Counted from the stretch's first letter, positions 7,943 to 17,223 are shown. The stretch is 47,757 bases of DNA from JANQKX01 sp039028695 (GCA_039028695.1 JBCCHN010000030.1:1-47757), one strand, 5' to 3'. A program made the numbers and translations. Notes: a model not told the origin generated them from the letters alone.

Positions 7943-10768
7943 GTGCTTCCTATAGTGACTTGGTGGCGGCGGGCGAATAGAACCGCCCCGCCGTCCCAGG
8001 GCACTTTTGCATTGTGCCTGAAGCTCATTCTTTTTGGCCTTCCTTTTTTACAGCTATTATTGGTCGGCCTCATTCCCTACCTGGCGTTGGGTAAAGAAGC
8101 GACCTTCGAAAAAATTTTGGATCCGGAAAGTGTCGAGCTGAATGCCATCGAACCCTCGGACGATGATCTGCTAATCCTGGAGTTGCGCTTGAACCGCCTG
8201 ACCTTGGCCGAGGGTCTTATCGCCTATCAAATCGAAACCGGGATCTGCGTTTATCTCACCGACATTGTCCAAGAGCTGGACTTTCCCATTGATGTTTATC
8301 CCGAAGAAGGTCGGGCTGAGGGTTGGTTTTTGCGGGAAGATCGGGTCTTTGAATTGGACCTAAAAAAGGGCCACGTCACAATCGGCGACGACACGCGGAC
8401 CCTGGATTTGGAAAAGATCCAGCTACATTTCTTTGACATCTGTGTGGACACCTCGGTGCTGGCTGATTGGTTTCCCATCACTTTGGAACCGGACCTGCCA
8501 AATGCGCTCTTGGTGATCCAAAGCCTCGAGCCCTTGCCGGTCGAGCAGCGCCTGATCCGAGAAAAGTTGCGGTCCCGTCTACGCCGGCCTAGCGATCCGG
8601 ACCACGTGTTGCCGCGCCACGAGCAGCCCTACAAAATGATCGACTGGCCGGTCATTGACAGTTTTTTCGATTTCCGCGCGGCGCGTGGCCCCGGGGATGA
8701 TCGGCCACGCCTGAGCGGTGCCTACAACATGCTGATCACGGGCGACTTCCTAAAGATGGCGGGCGAATTGTTCCTGGCCGGCGATAGCGATGATCCTCTG
8801 CAAAATGCGCGCCTGCGGCTGACACGAAAAGACCCGGAGGGAAATCTGCTCGGTCCCCTCGGTGCGCGCGAATTCGTCATAGGCGATGTGGCCACGCCTC
8901 AGTCCGCGCTGGTGGCGGCTAACGAGACGGGGCGAGGGGTCTTTGTGTCCAGCTTTCCTTTGGATCAGCCCGAAGAGTTCGACCAGATCACCTTGCGTGG
9001 CGACTTGCTGCTGGGATGGGAAGTGGAACTCTATCGCAACGGCGTTCTCTTGGATTTCCAAACCTCGCGCAGTGACGGGCGCTACGTCTTTGAAAATGTT
9101 CCGGTGCTATTTGGGCGTAATGACTTTTTGTTGCTGTTTTATGGGCCCCAGGGACAGACCCGCGAGGAGTTAAAAGAGGTTTACGTGGGGCCGGAAGCGA
9201 TCAAGCCGGGCGACCACTATTTTCGGGTCGCGGTCAATCAGCAGGGTCAAAACTTGCTGCAAGACTCAGACGATGCAGTGGTCGATGAACGTCAAGGCGA
9301 GCTGCGTTTTGCAGGGCAGGCTGAAGTGGGGGTGGCGGACGGCTGGTCCCTGGCCGCTGGATTGTTTTCCCTGCCTTTTGACGAGGGCCGGCAGAACTAT
9401 GGTAGCCTTGGCCTGCGCGGTGGTTTCAGTTCTATGGCCACCAATTTCAATCTCTCCGTTCAAGACAGTGGCGGCTTTGCAGCAGAAGGCTCGCTGCAGG
9501 GCTTCGTTGGCCCGGTAAACTACTTTTTCCGCCACGGCCAGTTCTTTGACTTTGAAAGTGAGCAGGTGGAGGCGGTCAATGGTGATTTTTTGTCCAGCCG
9601 CACTTTTGGGCGGATCGATAGTGTTATTCCTTTGTCGGACCAGAGTTATCTACCGGTCTCGTTCAGCGGCGAGTATGAGCGCTTAGAGTCGGGTGAGGGG
9701 GAACTCACTTTAACGAACCGACTTTCGACCGCCTATCAAAGCTTCACCTTTTCCAATGATCTGGAGTGGATCTATCGCCACGGCGCAGAAGACCGAGATG
9801 ACGATAGTCTGGCGAGTGGCACTTTTCTGATGAATTACTTTTTTTATCCCATTGTCCTGCGTGGTGATGTGAACTATGGGATCCAGCCGGATACGGAGGT
9901 GAGATCCCTTTCCTTGACTACCGATTGGGATATCGACGCGGATTTGAATGCGCGTTTTGTTGCTTCTCATGAACTGCAGAACCACCAAAGCACCTTTTCA
10001 GCTGGGCTCAACCGGATCTTCGACACCTTTGCCTTGGGGTCGTTGCTGGAAGTCAATAGTGACGGGGACTTCACGGTGGGTGTTTCGCTTAATTTGGCCT
10101 TTGGGCGAGATCCTTTCGACGGATCCTGGTATGCCTCGCCTCGTCCTATGGCCGAGCAAGGGGCTCTCGCCGCCCGGGTGTTCGTCGATGAGAATGCCAA
10201 CGGCATCTACGACGGCGAGGATTTTCCCATGCCCGGCGCCACGGTGTTGCTTGACGAGCGTCCCCTGGATGAGATGACGGATGAGGAAGGGCAGTTTATC
10301 GCCAATAATTTGCCGAGCTATCAGCGGGTCAATTTGCAGCTAGACCCGGGCTCGGTAGAGGACCCCTATCTGGTGCCTGGCCATGATGGGGCGAGCCTCC
10401 TCTTCCGCCCCGGCCGAGTGGCACAATTGGATTTCCCCTTGCTGAAAACGGGGGAAGTGGATGGCACGATTTGGCGCCGCAAGGCCGATAGCGATGCCCT
10501 TTGGGAGGTTTCTGACGTGACCGTCGAGCTTGTCGCGCCGGACGGCTCGGTTATGCAATCCGTTCAGAGCGAGTTTGATGGTTTTTATCTTTTCGAGCGG
10601 GTTCCCTTGGGCCGTTACCGGGTGCGGATCGAAGCCGGTCAATTGGAGCGCTTGGCTCTGGATCTTCCGCCGGTAAAAGACGTTGCCCTAACGGCCGATG
10701 AGCCGATCCACAGTGGTGCCGACTTTACCTTGACCCGGCGCGAGCTAATCGAGGTCAATTTGCAGTGA
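7943..10768 (+). CDS. Outer-membrane usher-like protein with C-terminal SdrD/carboxypeptidase-regulatory-like domains
   Basis: A 941-residue protein starting at a GTG with GAGG eight bases upstream. A hydrophobic signal segment runs to about residue 50. The N-terminal domain (about 60-220) has two cysteines (GICVYL and DICVDT) that could pair. A plug-like beta domain with ITLRGDLLLGWEVELYRNGVLLD and GRYVFENVPVLFGRNDFLLLFYG follows, a segment that resembles ushers by pattern. About residues 430-730 are alternating polar/hydrophobic strands typical of an outer-membrane barrel. The C-terminal ~210 residues hold two repeats-like beta domains: VFVDENANGIYDGEDFP with a GATVLLD strand, and VTVELVAPDGSV with GFYLFERVPLGRYRV, typical of SdrD-B/CarboxypepD-reg folds. 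Classical FimD-type domain order is not apparent, so I call it usher-like. Its position after chaperone and subunit supports a secretion/assembly role. Confidence 0.72.
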   Translation: MLPIVTWWRRANRTAPPSQGTFALCLKLILFGLPFLQLLLVGLIPYLALGKEATFEKILDPESVELNAIEPSDDDLLILELRLNRLTLAEGLIAYQIETGICVYLTDIVQELDFPIDVYPEEGRAEGWFLREDRVFELDLKKGHVTIGDDTRTLDLEKIQLHFFDICVDTSVLADWFPITLEPDLPNALLVIQSLEPLPVEQRLIREKLRSRLRRPSDPDHVLPRHEQPYKMIDWPVIDSFFDFRAARGPGDDRPRLSGAYNMLITGDFLKMAGELFLAGDSDDPLQNARLRLTRKDPEGNLLGPLGAREFVIGDVATPQSALVAANETGRGVFVSSFPLDQPEEFDQITLRGDLLLGWEVELYRNGVLLDFQTSRSDGRYVFENVPVLFGRNDFLLLFYGPQGQTREELKEVYVGPEAIKPGDHYFRVAVNQQGQNLLQDSDDAVVDERQGELRFAGQAEVGVADGWSLAAGLFSLPFDEGRQNYGSLGLRGGFSSMATNFNLSVQDSGGFAAEGSLQGFVGPVNYFFRHGQFFDFESEQVEAVNGDFLSSRTFGRIDSVIPLSDQSYLPVSFSGEYERLESGEGELTLTNRLSTAYQSFTFSNDLEWIYRHGAEDRDDDSLASGTFLMNYFFYPIVLRGDVNYGIQPDTEVRSLSLTTDWDIDADLNARFVASHELQNHQSTFSAGLNRIFDTFALGSLLEVNSDGDFTVGVSLNLAFGRDPFDGSWYASPRPMAEQGALAARVFVDENANGIYDGEDFPMPGATVLLDERPLDEMTDEEGQFIANNLPSYQRVNLQLDPGSVEDPYLVPGHDGASLLFRPGRVAQLDFPLLKTGEVDGTIWRRKADSDALWEVSDVTVELVAPDGSVMQSVQSEFDGFYLFERVPLGRYRVRIEAGQLERLALDLPPVKDVALTADEPIHSGADFTLTRRELIEVNLQ

Positions 10769-10844
10769 TTGGGAATTCAGTATCCTTTTGTTTTCACCCT
10801 TTTCGGATAAGTGCTTTTCCTGTGTTGGGCGAAAAGAGGCTAAA

Positions 10845-11348
10845 GTGGGCTGGTCAGAAGAAATTTTTAAAGCGTTGCAAAAGGGCGGCATAAGCCAAGT
10901 GGGCTTTGTGCCGGACGCGGGTCTAAGCGATGTCATTTCCCTGGCGCAAGCCGATCCACAGATGACGGCAACGGTTTTGACGACCGAGCAGGAGGGAATC
11001 GGCCTGGCCTGTGGCGCCTGGCTCGGCGGTCAAAAGGCGGTGCTTTTGATGCAAAGCAGCGGGGTCGGCAATTGTATCAATATGCTCTCGCTGGTGGCCA
11101 ATTGCCGCTTTCCCTTTCTCACCATCGTGACCATGCGGGGGGAATGGGGGGAGTTTAATCCTTGGCAGGTTCCTATGAGCCGGGCGGTGCGGCCGGCACT
11201 TGAGATGATGGGCCTTCACGTTTATCGGCCCGCGCGACCGGAGGATCTTGCGCCCGCAGTGGATGCGGCCCTTGAAATGACCTTCTGTGCGGATCAGGCC
11301 GCGGCGATCCTCATCGGGCAAGACCTGATTGGCAGAAAGGTGTGGTGA
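10845..11348 (+). CDS. ThDP-dependent decarboxylase, alpha (Pyr-domain) subunit, ComD/phosphonopyruvate decarboxylase-like
   Basis: A 168-residue protein from a GTG at 10845 with AGAGG five bases upstream; a TTG 19 codons earlier is also in frame but unsupported. It is the pyrimidine-binding half of a thiamine-diphosphate decarboxylase: the catalytic glutamate is in TTEQEGIGLA, followed by GQKAVLLMQSSGVGN and the MRGEWGEFNPWQ region. Split enzymes of this kind (sulfopyruvate decarboxylase ComD/ComE, phosphonopyruvate decarboxylase) turn 3-carbon 2-oxoacids with an acidic tail into aldehydes. The second half is encoded 6 bp downstream. No phosphonate or coenzyme M gene is nearby, so the substrate is not known. 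Confidence 0.8.
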   Translation: MGWSEEIFKALQKGGISQVGFVPDAGLSDVISLAQADPQMTATVLTTEQEGIGLACGAWLGGQKAVLLMQSSGVGNCINMLSLVANCRFPFLTIVTMRGEWGEFNPWQVPMSRAVRPALEMMGLHVYRPARPEDLAPAVDAALEMTFCADQAAAILIGQDLIGRKVW

Positions 11349-11354
11349 ACTCTT

Positions 11355-11957
11355 ATGGCTGACAATTCCGTGGGAAGTGGTGTGGGCCTTGACCGCCGCG
11401 AGGTCGTGTCCACCCTTTTGGTGGACCGGCAGGACATGCTGGTGGTGAGCGGCTTGGGCTCGCCGACGTATGACCTCATGGCGGCGGGAGACCATGATGC
11501 CAACTTTTACCTTTGGGGTGCCATGGGTGGGACGGCCATGGTGGGGTTGGGGCTTGCCTTGGCCCAGCCGGAACGACGGATACTTGTCTTGACTGGCGAT
11601 GGGGAGATGTTAATGGGCTTGGGATCCTTGGCGACCATTGCCGCGGCCGATCCGGCGAACCTGGCCTTGGTGGTCTTGGACAATGGGATTTATGGGGAAA
11701 CCGGGCAACAAGCCAGCGCCACCGGAATGGGCTGCGACTTCGTCACGGTCGCGCGCGGCGCCGGATGGCACCAGGCTGAAACTCTGGAAAATCTGGACCA
11801 AGCCGCCGCTTGGCGGGGCGCTTTGGCCGCCGGATCAGGCCCTTGGTTCGCACGGATCGCCATCACCTCGGACCTGCCGCCCCGGGCCATGCCGGCCCGC
11901 GATGGGGTCTATTTGAAAAATCGTTTTCGCGCCCATTTGGGACTGGCGCCGAACTAG
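11355..11957 (+). CDS. ThDP-dependent decarboxylase, beta (PP-domain) subunit, ComE-like
   Basis: A 200-residue protein carrying the diphosphate-binding domain: GDGEMLMGLGSLATIAA followed 17 residues on by VVLDNGIYGETG is the GDG-x(~25)-N thiamine-diphosphate/Mg motif. WGAMGGTAMVGLGLAL precedes it as in ComE. With the preceding gene it should form an alpha2beta2-type cytosolic decarboxylase. The C-terminal tail after APRAM-like region is short. Its stop codon (TAG, 11955-11957) interleaves with the stop of the convergent HAD gene: both are read from the same palindromic CTAG at 11954-11957. Confidence 0.82.
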   Translation: MADNSVGSGVGLDRREVVSTLLVDRQDMLVVSGLGSPTYDLMAAGDHDANFYLWGAMGGTAMVGLGLALAQPERRILVLTGDGEMLMGLGSLATIAAADPANLALVVLDNGIYGETGQQASATGMGCDFVTVARGAGWHQAETLENLDQAAAWRGALAAGSGPWFARIAITSDLPPRAMPARDGVYLKNRFRAHLGLAPN

Positions 11958-12754
11958 GCTCCCCACTCGCCAAAAACCAGTTCCGTCAATTCGTCAAAAT
12001 CCTCCACGACCCAATCGGGTCTGTGGGTGCTGGTGGCCAGATCCTCGCGCGTGGAAACGCCGGTTAGAATCAGGATGGATTTGGTCCCGGCGGCTTGGGC
12101 GGCCGCTACATCCGTTTCCAAGTTGTCCCCCAGCATCACGATGTCCGCCTCAGGGATCGCAATTTGGGCAACGGCCTGGTCCACAATAATGCGCTCGGGC
12201 TTGCCAATCACCTCGGCGCGTTGGCCCGTGGCTGCCTCCAAGGCTGCGACAATGGCGCCGTTTTCCGGTGACACGCCCTGTTCTGTGGTGATGATCGGAT
12301 CGGGATTGGTGGCAATGAAGCGGGCGCCGGCCAATATGGCCCGCATGGCCGTTTCCAGCTTTTGATAGGTGATGCCCCGGTCATAGCCGACCACGACATT
12401 ATCGGGGCAGTGGGTACTGCCGTCTGGGAGCAGGGTAAGACCCTCTTCCTCAAGGGGCCCCAAGAGTCCGGCCTCGCCGATCACATAACAGCTGCCTTGC
12501 CCCAAATAACGGGCGGTGGCCTGAGCGGAAGTCAGGACCTCGTGATTCTCGGCGGCCACGCCTAGATCATTCAACTGAGCGCTGACTTCGTCGACCGTTC
12601 GGTTGGCCCGATTTGTAACAAAGAGGTGGGGAACCGCCGCCTCTTTCAAGCGGTTGACAAAGGCACTGGCGCCCGTAATGGGGTCGCTACCTCGGTATAC
12701 TGTCCCGTCCAAGTCCAACAAAAAGGCGCCGAAGGGAGGCTTGACAGCTGCCAT
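11954..12754 (-). CDS. HAD-IIA family phosphatase (NagD-like)
   Basis: A 266-residue haloacid-dehalogenase hydrolase. Motif I is LLDLDGTVYRG near residue 12 (nucleophile and acid aspartates), motif II is the threonine in HLFVTNRANR, and motif III/IV is VMLGDNLETDVAAA. The IIA cap lies between motifs II and III, and FIATNPDPI is typical of NagD/phosphoglycolate-phosphatase relatives. Likely substrates are small sugar or nucleotide phosphates, as in housekeeping phosphatases of this class. GGAGG lies seven to eight bases upstream of the ATG. The gene converges on the ThDP enzyme pair with overlapping stops and is divergent from the AI-2E permease. Confidence 0.88.
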   Translation of the reverse strand: MAAVKPPFGAFLLDLDGTVYRGSDPITGASAFVNRLKEAAVPHLFVTNRANRTVDEVSAQLNDLGVAAENHEVLTSAQATARYLGQGSCYVIGEAGLLGPLEEEGLTLLPDGSTHCPDNVVVGYDRGITYQKLETAMRAILAGARFIATNPDPIITTEQGVSPENGAIVAALEAATGQRAEVIGKPERIIVDQAVAQIAIPEADIVMLGDNLETDVAAAQAAGTKSILILTGVSTREDLATSTHRPDWVVEDFDELTELVFGEWGA

Positions 12755-12976
12755 CTACAATCCTCCAAAACCGTCTAAGTCGCTGTGAAAAATGCATGTT
12801 CTTTCAAAGGGCGCAAGGGAGAATTCCCTGTAAGCGGTGCGCGGTGCAGCGAGAACTAGGTCGAAGATCAAGACCAAGAGAGGTTTTATCGGGCATTTTT
12901 TCCTGCATCCTTGCCTCGCCCTGATCGCTGGCCTACCCTTTTTTCTTATGGGTTCCATTATGTGGGGGAAATGGGC

Positions 12977-14074
12977 ATGTCGGACGATTCGCAGCTTAAA
13001 AAACGGGTGATGTCCAGTTCAGTGGATGTCTACATCCTACTGGCCTTGATCACCCTCTTTTTCTACCTCTCCCTCAAGATCATTTCGCCCTTCGTCACCA
13101 TCTTGATCTGGGCGGTCATCATGGCCGTGGGTCTCTATCCCGTTTTCTTGAAACTGAAGGGTTGGATGGGTGGCAAGGATGGTTTGGCCGGCACGGTCAT
13201 CGCCCTCATCGGGCTGTTCATCCTTTTGGGCCCCGCCTACCTGGCCGTTGAATCGGTCATAGAAAGTGTCGGTCCCTTAGCTAGCAATTTGAAAAACGAT
13301 GCCGTCGAAATCCCGCCGCCCAACGAGGCCATAAAGGAATGGCCGCTGGTTGGGGAACGTCTATTTGCCCTGTGGGAAAAGGCAAGCTTGGACCTGGCCC
13401 AGACGGCGGCGCACTTCGCCCCGCAGATCAAGGATTTTGCCAACTTCCTTCTGGCCGTGGGCGGTGGCATGGTGGGCGGTCTCCTCCAATTTGCGTTATC
13501 GGTCATCTTTGCTGCCGTTATGCTGGCCTATGCCGATCCACTGGCCAAAGGGACTGATTTGCTGGCCGCCCGTCTTGCTGGGACGACCGGCCGGGACTTC
13601 GTGGCCATGTGCAGCGCCACGATTCGAAATGTAACCCGCGGCATACTAGGGGTCGCGATTATCCAAGGGGGCTTGGCCGCCATTGGATTTTTTGCCATCG
13701 GATTTCCTTTTGCCGGCCTTTTTGCCGTCGTGACCATTGTGGCCTGTATGGTTCAGGTACCGCCCTTGGTGATCATCCCGGCGATTATCTACGTGTGGTC
13801 CGCCGAGACCACCCTAGCGGCCACCCTCTTTACTGTTTACATGCTGCCAGTAATGTTCAGCGACAATATATTGAAACCCGTCCTTATGGCGCGCGGTCTG
13901 GAGACGCCGATGGTGGTCATCCTAATCGGCGTTATCGGCGGCACCGTATCCTCGGGTCTTTTGGGGCTCTTTATCGGCCCCGTGATTCTCGCGGTTTTCT
14001 ATAAGATGTGCGAGGTCTGGGTCACATCGTCGGCAGAAAAAAGCGAACAGGCTGAGGTCAATAAAGCGGATTAA
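12977..14074 (+). CDS. AI-2E family (PerM/TqsA-type) membrane permease
   Basis: 365 residues from the ATG at 12977, chosen because GGGGGAA lies six bases upstream; ATG codons at 12971 and earlier alternatives are less well placed. About eight hydrophobic helices are visible, with the family pattern: two N-terminal helices (YILLALITLFFYLSL, FVTILIWAVIMAVGLYPVF), a long cytoplasmic/amphipathic middle, and a C-terminal block with VPPLVIIPAIIYVW, DNILKPVLMARGLETPMVVILIG and GGTVSSGLLGLFIGPVILAVFY. The DN-LKP-LM and LFIGP motifs are typical of this family. Substrates vary (autoinducer export, ion antiport), so no transport role can be fixed here. It ends 2 bp before the convergent DUF2955 gene. 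Confidence 0.88.
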   Translation: MSDDSQLKKRVMSSSVDVYILLALITLFFYLSLKIISPFVTILIWAVIMAVGLYPVFLKLKGWMGGKDGLAGTVIALIGLFILLGPAYLAVESVIESVGPLASNLKNDAVEIPPPNEAIKEWPLVGERLFALWEKASLDLAQTAAHFAPQIKDFANFLLAVGGGMVGGLLQFALSVIFAAVMLAYADPLAKGTDLLAARLAGTTGRDFVAMCSATIRNVTRGILGVAIIQGGLAAIGFFAIGFPFAGLFAVVTIVACMVQVPPLVIIPAIIYVWSAETTLAATLFTVYMLPVMFSDNILKPVLMARGLETPMVVILIGVIGGTVSSGLLGLFIGPVILAVFYKMCEVWVTSSAEKSEQAEVNKAD

Positions 14075-14075
14075 A

Positions 14076-15146
14076 TTAAGCCGCTGTGGGGCGTACCGTC
14101 TTTTTTAAGCGGAGCAAGAAGGGGATCAAAAGGCTCACAAAGGCCATGGCATAGACGGCCGCGCCGATGATCAGGAGCACCCGGTTCACCGCGTCCACAC
14201 CATCGGCGAGGGGCAGGGGGGAAAGAACCAGTCCGAATAGAACGCTAAAGGCCACATATCCTGGCAGGATCACAGCCGCCCACCGCCGGCTCCGGGTGGC
14301 CAGGTAGGACAGGAAAAGCGTTCCGCAAGCGATAACCGATACCAAAACAGGAAGGTGGGGCTGCAGGGTCGTGAAAAGGTAGGCCACCGCGGCCAAAATG
14401 CCACCCATGGCATTTCCCGCAACAAAGGCGATCCAATAGCGGTTTGACTCTGCGAGGCCGGGCTGTCGCAGCATGGTGGCCATGGTCAGGAGGACGACCA
14501 TGGAGGCCACTCCGTCCGCGTTCAAATAGAGATGAGCCGGCAGCAGAACAATCGTGGCCGCCAAAGCACGCAGGCCGATGGCCAGCGGTTCTTTTCTTAC
14601 CTCTTCGTTCTGGTCGGCTTCGGGGTTTGTGTCGTTTTGCGGCCCCGGGAAAATCACATGGGCCACGTAAACCAAGACAAATGAGGCGGCCACCGAAATC
14701 ACGAGAGAGACTAAAATGCTCAGGGCCACGCCGGTGGAACTGCTCGCCAACCCGGTGATCACGACCGTCATGGTGATGGTCAGAACACCGATGGATGCGG
14801 TTTTGGGCGTGAGGGCCAGGACAAAGCCCCAAAGGTACAGCAGACCCACACCGATGGCGTAAAGTTCGGCGTGTTCCACGGTCATGATCGAGACGAAGTA
14901 GGCCACTCCCGAAGTGGCGGCCGAGACGGCCACCAACATTACGACTAGCTTTGCCGGTGGCGGTCGCTGCAGCACGGCTAAGAGCTGTAGGGCAAGCACG
15001 GGGGCCAGGAAGGGCAGGGAGGCCCCCCGAAGGGTCTCGAACGTCAAGCCCAAAGTGACCGCAAAAGCCAGACGCAACCCCCAATGGCGTAAAGCCCATT
15101 GACGCGGGTTCGTGGCTCCATGACCGGACACGGGGTCACGAGACAT
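14076..15146 (-). CDS. DUF2955 inner-membrane protein, FUSC-like exporter component
   Basis: A 356-residue membrane protein with two sets of about five helices separated by a hydrophilic loop (NDTNPEADQNEEVRKEPLA, about residues 172-190), the arrangement of fusaric-acid/aromatic-acid exporter proteins. Its start overlaps the end of the HlyD-family gene by 11 bp, so the two are translationally coupled. DUF2955 proteins are regularly paired with EmrA/HlyD-type adaptors and are thought to export small organic acids or toxins across the envelope. No TolC-type outer-membrane gene is present in the window. Substrate unknown. Confidence 0.8.
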   Translation of the reverse strand: MSRDPVSGHGATNPRQWALRHWGLRLAFAVTLGLTFETLRGASLPFLAPVLALQLLAVLQRPPPAKLVVMLVAVSAATSGVAYFVSIMTVEHAELYAIGVGLLYLWGFVLALTPKTASIGVLTITMTVVITGLASSSTGVALSILVSLVISVAASFVLVYVAHVIFPGPQNDTNPEADQNEEVRKEPLAIGLRALAATIVLLPAHLYLNADGVASMVVLLTMATMLRQPGLAESNRYWIAFVAGNAMGGILAAVAYLFTTLQPHLPVLVSVIACGTLFLSYLATRSRRWAAVILPGYVAFSVLFGLVLSPLPLADGVDAVNRVLLIIGAAVYAMAFVSLLIPFLLRLKKTVRPTAA

Positions 15147-16311
15147 AGGTCAAAATGGCAATGATGCGAATGCGCAGCCAGGCGATGGCGTCCATAATCG
15201 TGTTGTCGCTTGCATAGACGATGACCGCGGCGCGGGATCCGTAGCGTGCGCCCTTAGGCAGGCGGTCCTTATCAAAGGTGAGTTGTACCGGAAAACGCAA
15301 GGGGTCGGTTAACCAGCCGTCCTCAGTGCTGGTCTTGGGCAAGCCCGTTGCCGGGTCCACGTCGCTGTCGGCCACGCCCCATCCGATGCTGCGCACTTCG
15401 GCCTCGAAAATTTGACCTGGCAAGGTATCCAAGACAACTTCGGCCCGTTGGTCTTCCGCCAAAACGCCCAGGCTGTTTTCCCGAAACGACGCCAACAACC
15501 ATACATCCTCAGCGGAGATAAACGTCATGACCTGTTGACCGGCCACTACGGTTTGACCGCCGGTGAGCTGAAGATTTGTTACGACGCCCCGCGAGGGTGC
15601 GACCAGTGTGGTTCGGGCCAGATCGTACCGGGCCTGCTCGAGGGAGGATAGCGCTGCTTGGATCTGCGGGTTGTCCTGACCTTGCGGGCCCAGGGCCTCT
15701 TTGGCGCGGCGCAGGTCGGCTTCGGCGCTTTCCACCACGGCCTTGGCCGCATCAATGGCGGCAATGGCGTCATCTTCGCGTGCCTTGGCATAAACGCCGC
15801 GCCGGACTAGTTCCAACACCCGCTCGGACTGAACCTGCACGTTGGCGGCCGATGCGCGGGCCTCGTCTAGGCGGGCCTGCGCTAATTCCACTTCGGCGGT
15901 TGACGCGCCCACGCCCTGACCCGCTTGCTCCAAGTTGGCTTGTGCCTGGTCCACGGCCAATTTGAAGGGGACCTGATCCAACCGCAGCAGCTCGGCGCCT
16001 TCCTCGACTGGTTGATTGTCGGCAACGCCAACCCGCTCGACCCGGCCGTTGAGCTCTGGGGCAACGCGCAGAACAAAGGCCTGAACCCGAGCATCGCCGG
16101 CAAAGGGCGTGGTGCGGTCGGCGATGACATAATAGGCAAAGATCACCACCGCCAAGGCCAAGGCGATCAGAGTGACCTTGCGCAATCCAGTTAGATCGCC
16201 GGATTTGGATTTTTCGCTTTTCGCCGCCTCTTCTGGTCCTGGTCCGTTGCCGTCTGGGGTTTCTGCTTTAGCGTCGGCTGGCTGATTGTCTGGATTTTTT
16301 GACTGTTCCAT
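15136..16311 (-). CDS. HlyD/EmrA-family membrane fusion protein
   Basis: A 391-residue periplasmic adaptor. After an acidic, proline-rich cytoplasmic tail of ~45 residues there is one transmembrane helix (VTLIALALAVVIFAYYVIA), then a biotinyl-lipoyl-like half motif (VAPELNGRVERVGVADNQPVEEGAELLRLD), a long alpha-helical hairpin rich in Ala/Gln/Glu (about 120-225), the second lipoyl half (LVAPSRGVVTNLQLTGGQTV) and a beta-barrel domain. This order is diagnostic for the family. With the downstream DUF2955 partner it should form an export system. The gene is first in its operon; the 264-bp region upstream is shared with the divergent MarC gene. Confidence 0.9.
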   Translation of the reverse strand: MEQSKNPDNQPADAKAETPDGNGPGPEEAAKSEKSKSGDLTGLRKVTLIALALAVVIFAYYVIADRTTPFAGDARVQAFVLRVAPELNGRVERVGVADNQPVEEGAELLRLDQVPFKLAVDQAQANLEQAGQGVGASTAEVELAQARLDEARASAANVQVQSERVLELVRRGVYAKAREDDAIAAIDAAKAVVESAEADLRRAKEALGPQGQDNPQIQAALSSLEQARYDLARTTLVAPSRGVVTNLQLTGGQTVVAGQQVMTFISAEDVWLLASFRENSLGVLAEDQRAEVVLDTLPGQIFEAEVRSIGWGVADSDVDPATGLPKTSTEDGWLTDPLRFPVQLTFDKDRLPKGARYGSRAAVIVYASDNTIMDAIAWLRIRIIAILTYVS

Positions 16312-16575
16312 TGGGTCGCAATTTCCCTAACCGCTGCAATGTTAATATCTTGAGAGTATTCTTGTGCGAGCCCGCTGGTGTGGCCTCTATCAGACTATGC
16401 CGGGTGAGCGCCGGATCTTCAACTCCTCAGGTATCCAGCCCGGTTTGCTGCGGTCCCAGCTGTCTTGGCGCGAGGCGGCTGTTAATTTGGGACGAAAACG
16501 GGTACCGTTCTCTTGAGCTACTCCGACGTTGGAATAGTTCCCTCGCGTGCGGATTAGGGGGTAAAAGGGCCTATC

Positions 16576-17223
16576 ATGGATTTTTCCGAAGTAAACGCCG
16601 AACTGGCGGTCAATTTGGCCCTCTTACTCTTGATCGGGGTTGGCCCCAAAATTGCCCTGGTTCCTTTTTTGGAGAAGACCAAGCACCTGGATGCGGCCCA
16701 ACAGCGCCAAGTGGGCACCAAGATGGTGGTGACGGCAGTAATCACGGCCCTCATTCTCTTTGCTTGCGGTGCGCTTCTCATGCGCCTGCTTCATATCTCA
16801 GGCGGCGCGGTTAGCGTGGCGGGCGGCATCGTTTTGCTGTTGCTGGCCCTTAAAATGACCGCAGGGCCGGTCAAAGAGGATGAGTCCCTATCCGATTCGC
16901 CCATCGATCACCATCAATTGGCGATCTATCCTTTGGCCATTCCCTACCTTCTCAATCCCGTGGGCATTGCCGTTTTGATCGTGGCTTCCGGCCGTGTGGA
17001 ATCAATTATGGGCGCTGCTCTAGTGGTCGGTCTGGTGCTCGCGGTGGGTGTTCTTGATCTACTGGTCTTTCGGAATGCCGATAAGCTCTCAAAGCGCATG
17101 AGCCCGACAACTCTGGTGGTCTCGGAGATTGTCTTTGGCATTCTCTTAACGGCATTGGCGGTCGAATTGATGGTCAGCGGCTTGGGGACACTGGGCATTA
17201 TCGAGCCGGTGTCCCATCATTGA
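16576..17223 (+). CDS. MarC family integral membrane protein
   Basis: A 215-residue protein with six predicted helices. Family marks are the N-terminal LLLLIGVGPKIALVPFLEKTK, in place of the common DPxGxxPxF loop, the QRQVGTKMVVTAV segment, and AIPYLLNPVGIAVLIV in the middle, corresponding to the conserved PLAxPxxxGPG region. MarC proteins are of unproven function, despite early links to antibiotic resistance. The start is supported by AGGG upstream. The last codons overlap the convergent antiporter gene by 7 bp. Confidence 0.85.
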   Translation: MDFSEVNAELAVNLALLLLIGVGPKIALVPFLEKTKHLDAAQQRQVGTKMVVTAVITALILFACGALLMRLLHISGGAVSVAGGIVLLLLALKMTAGPVKEDESLSDSPIDHHQLAIYPLAIPYLLNPVGIAVLIVASGRVESIMGAALVVGLVLAVGVLDLLVFRNADKLSKRMSPTTLVVSEIVFGILLTALAVELMVSGLGTLGIIEPVSHH

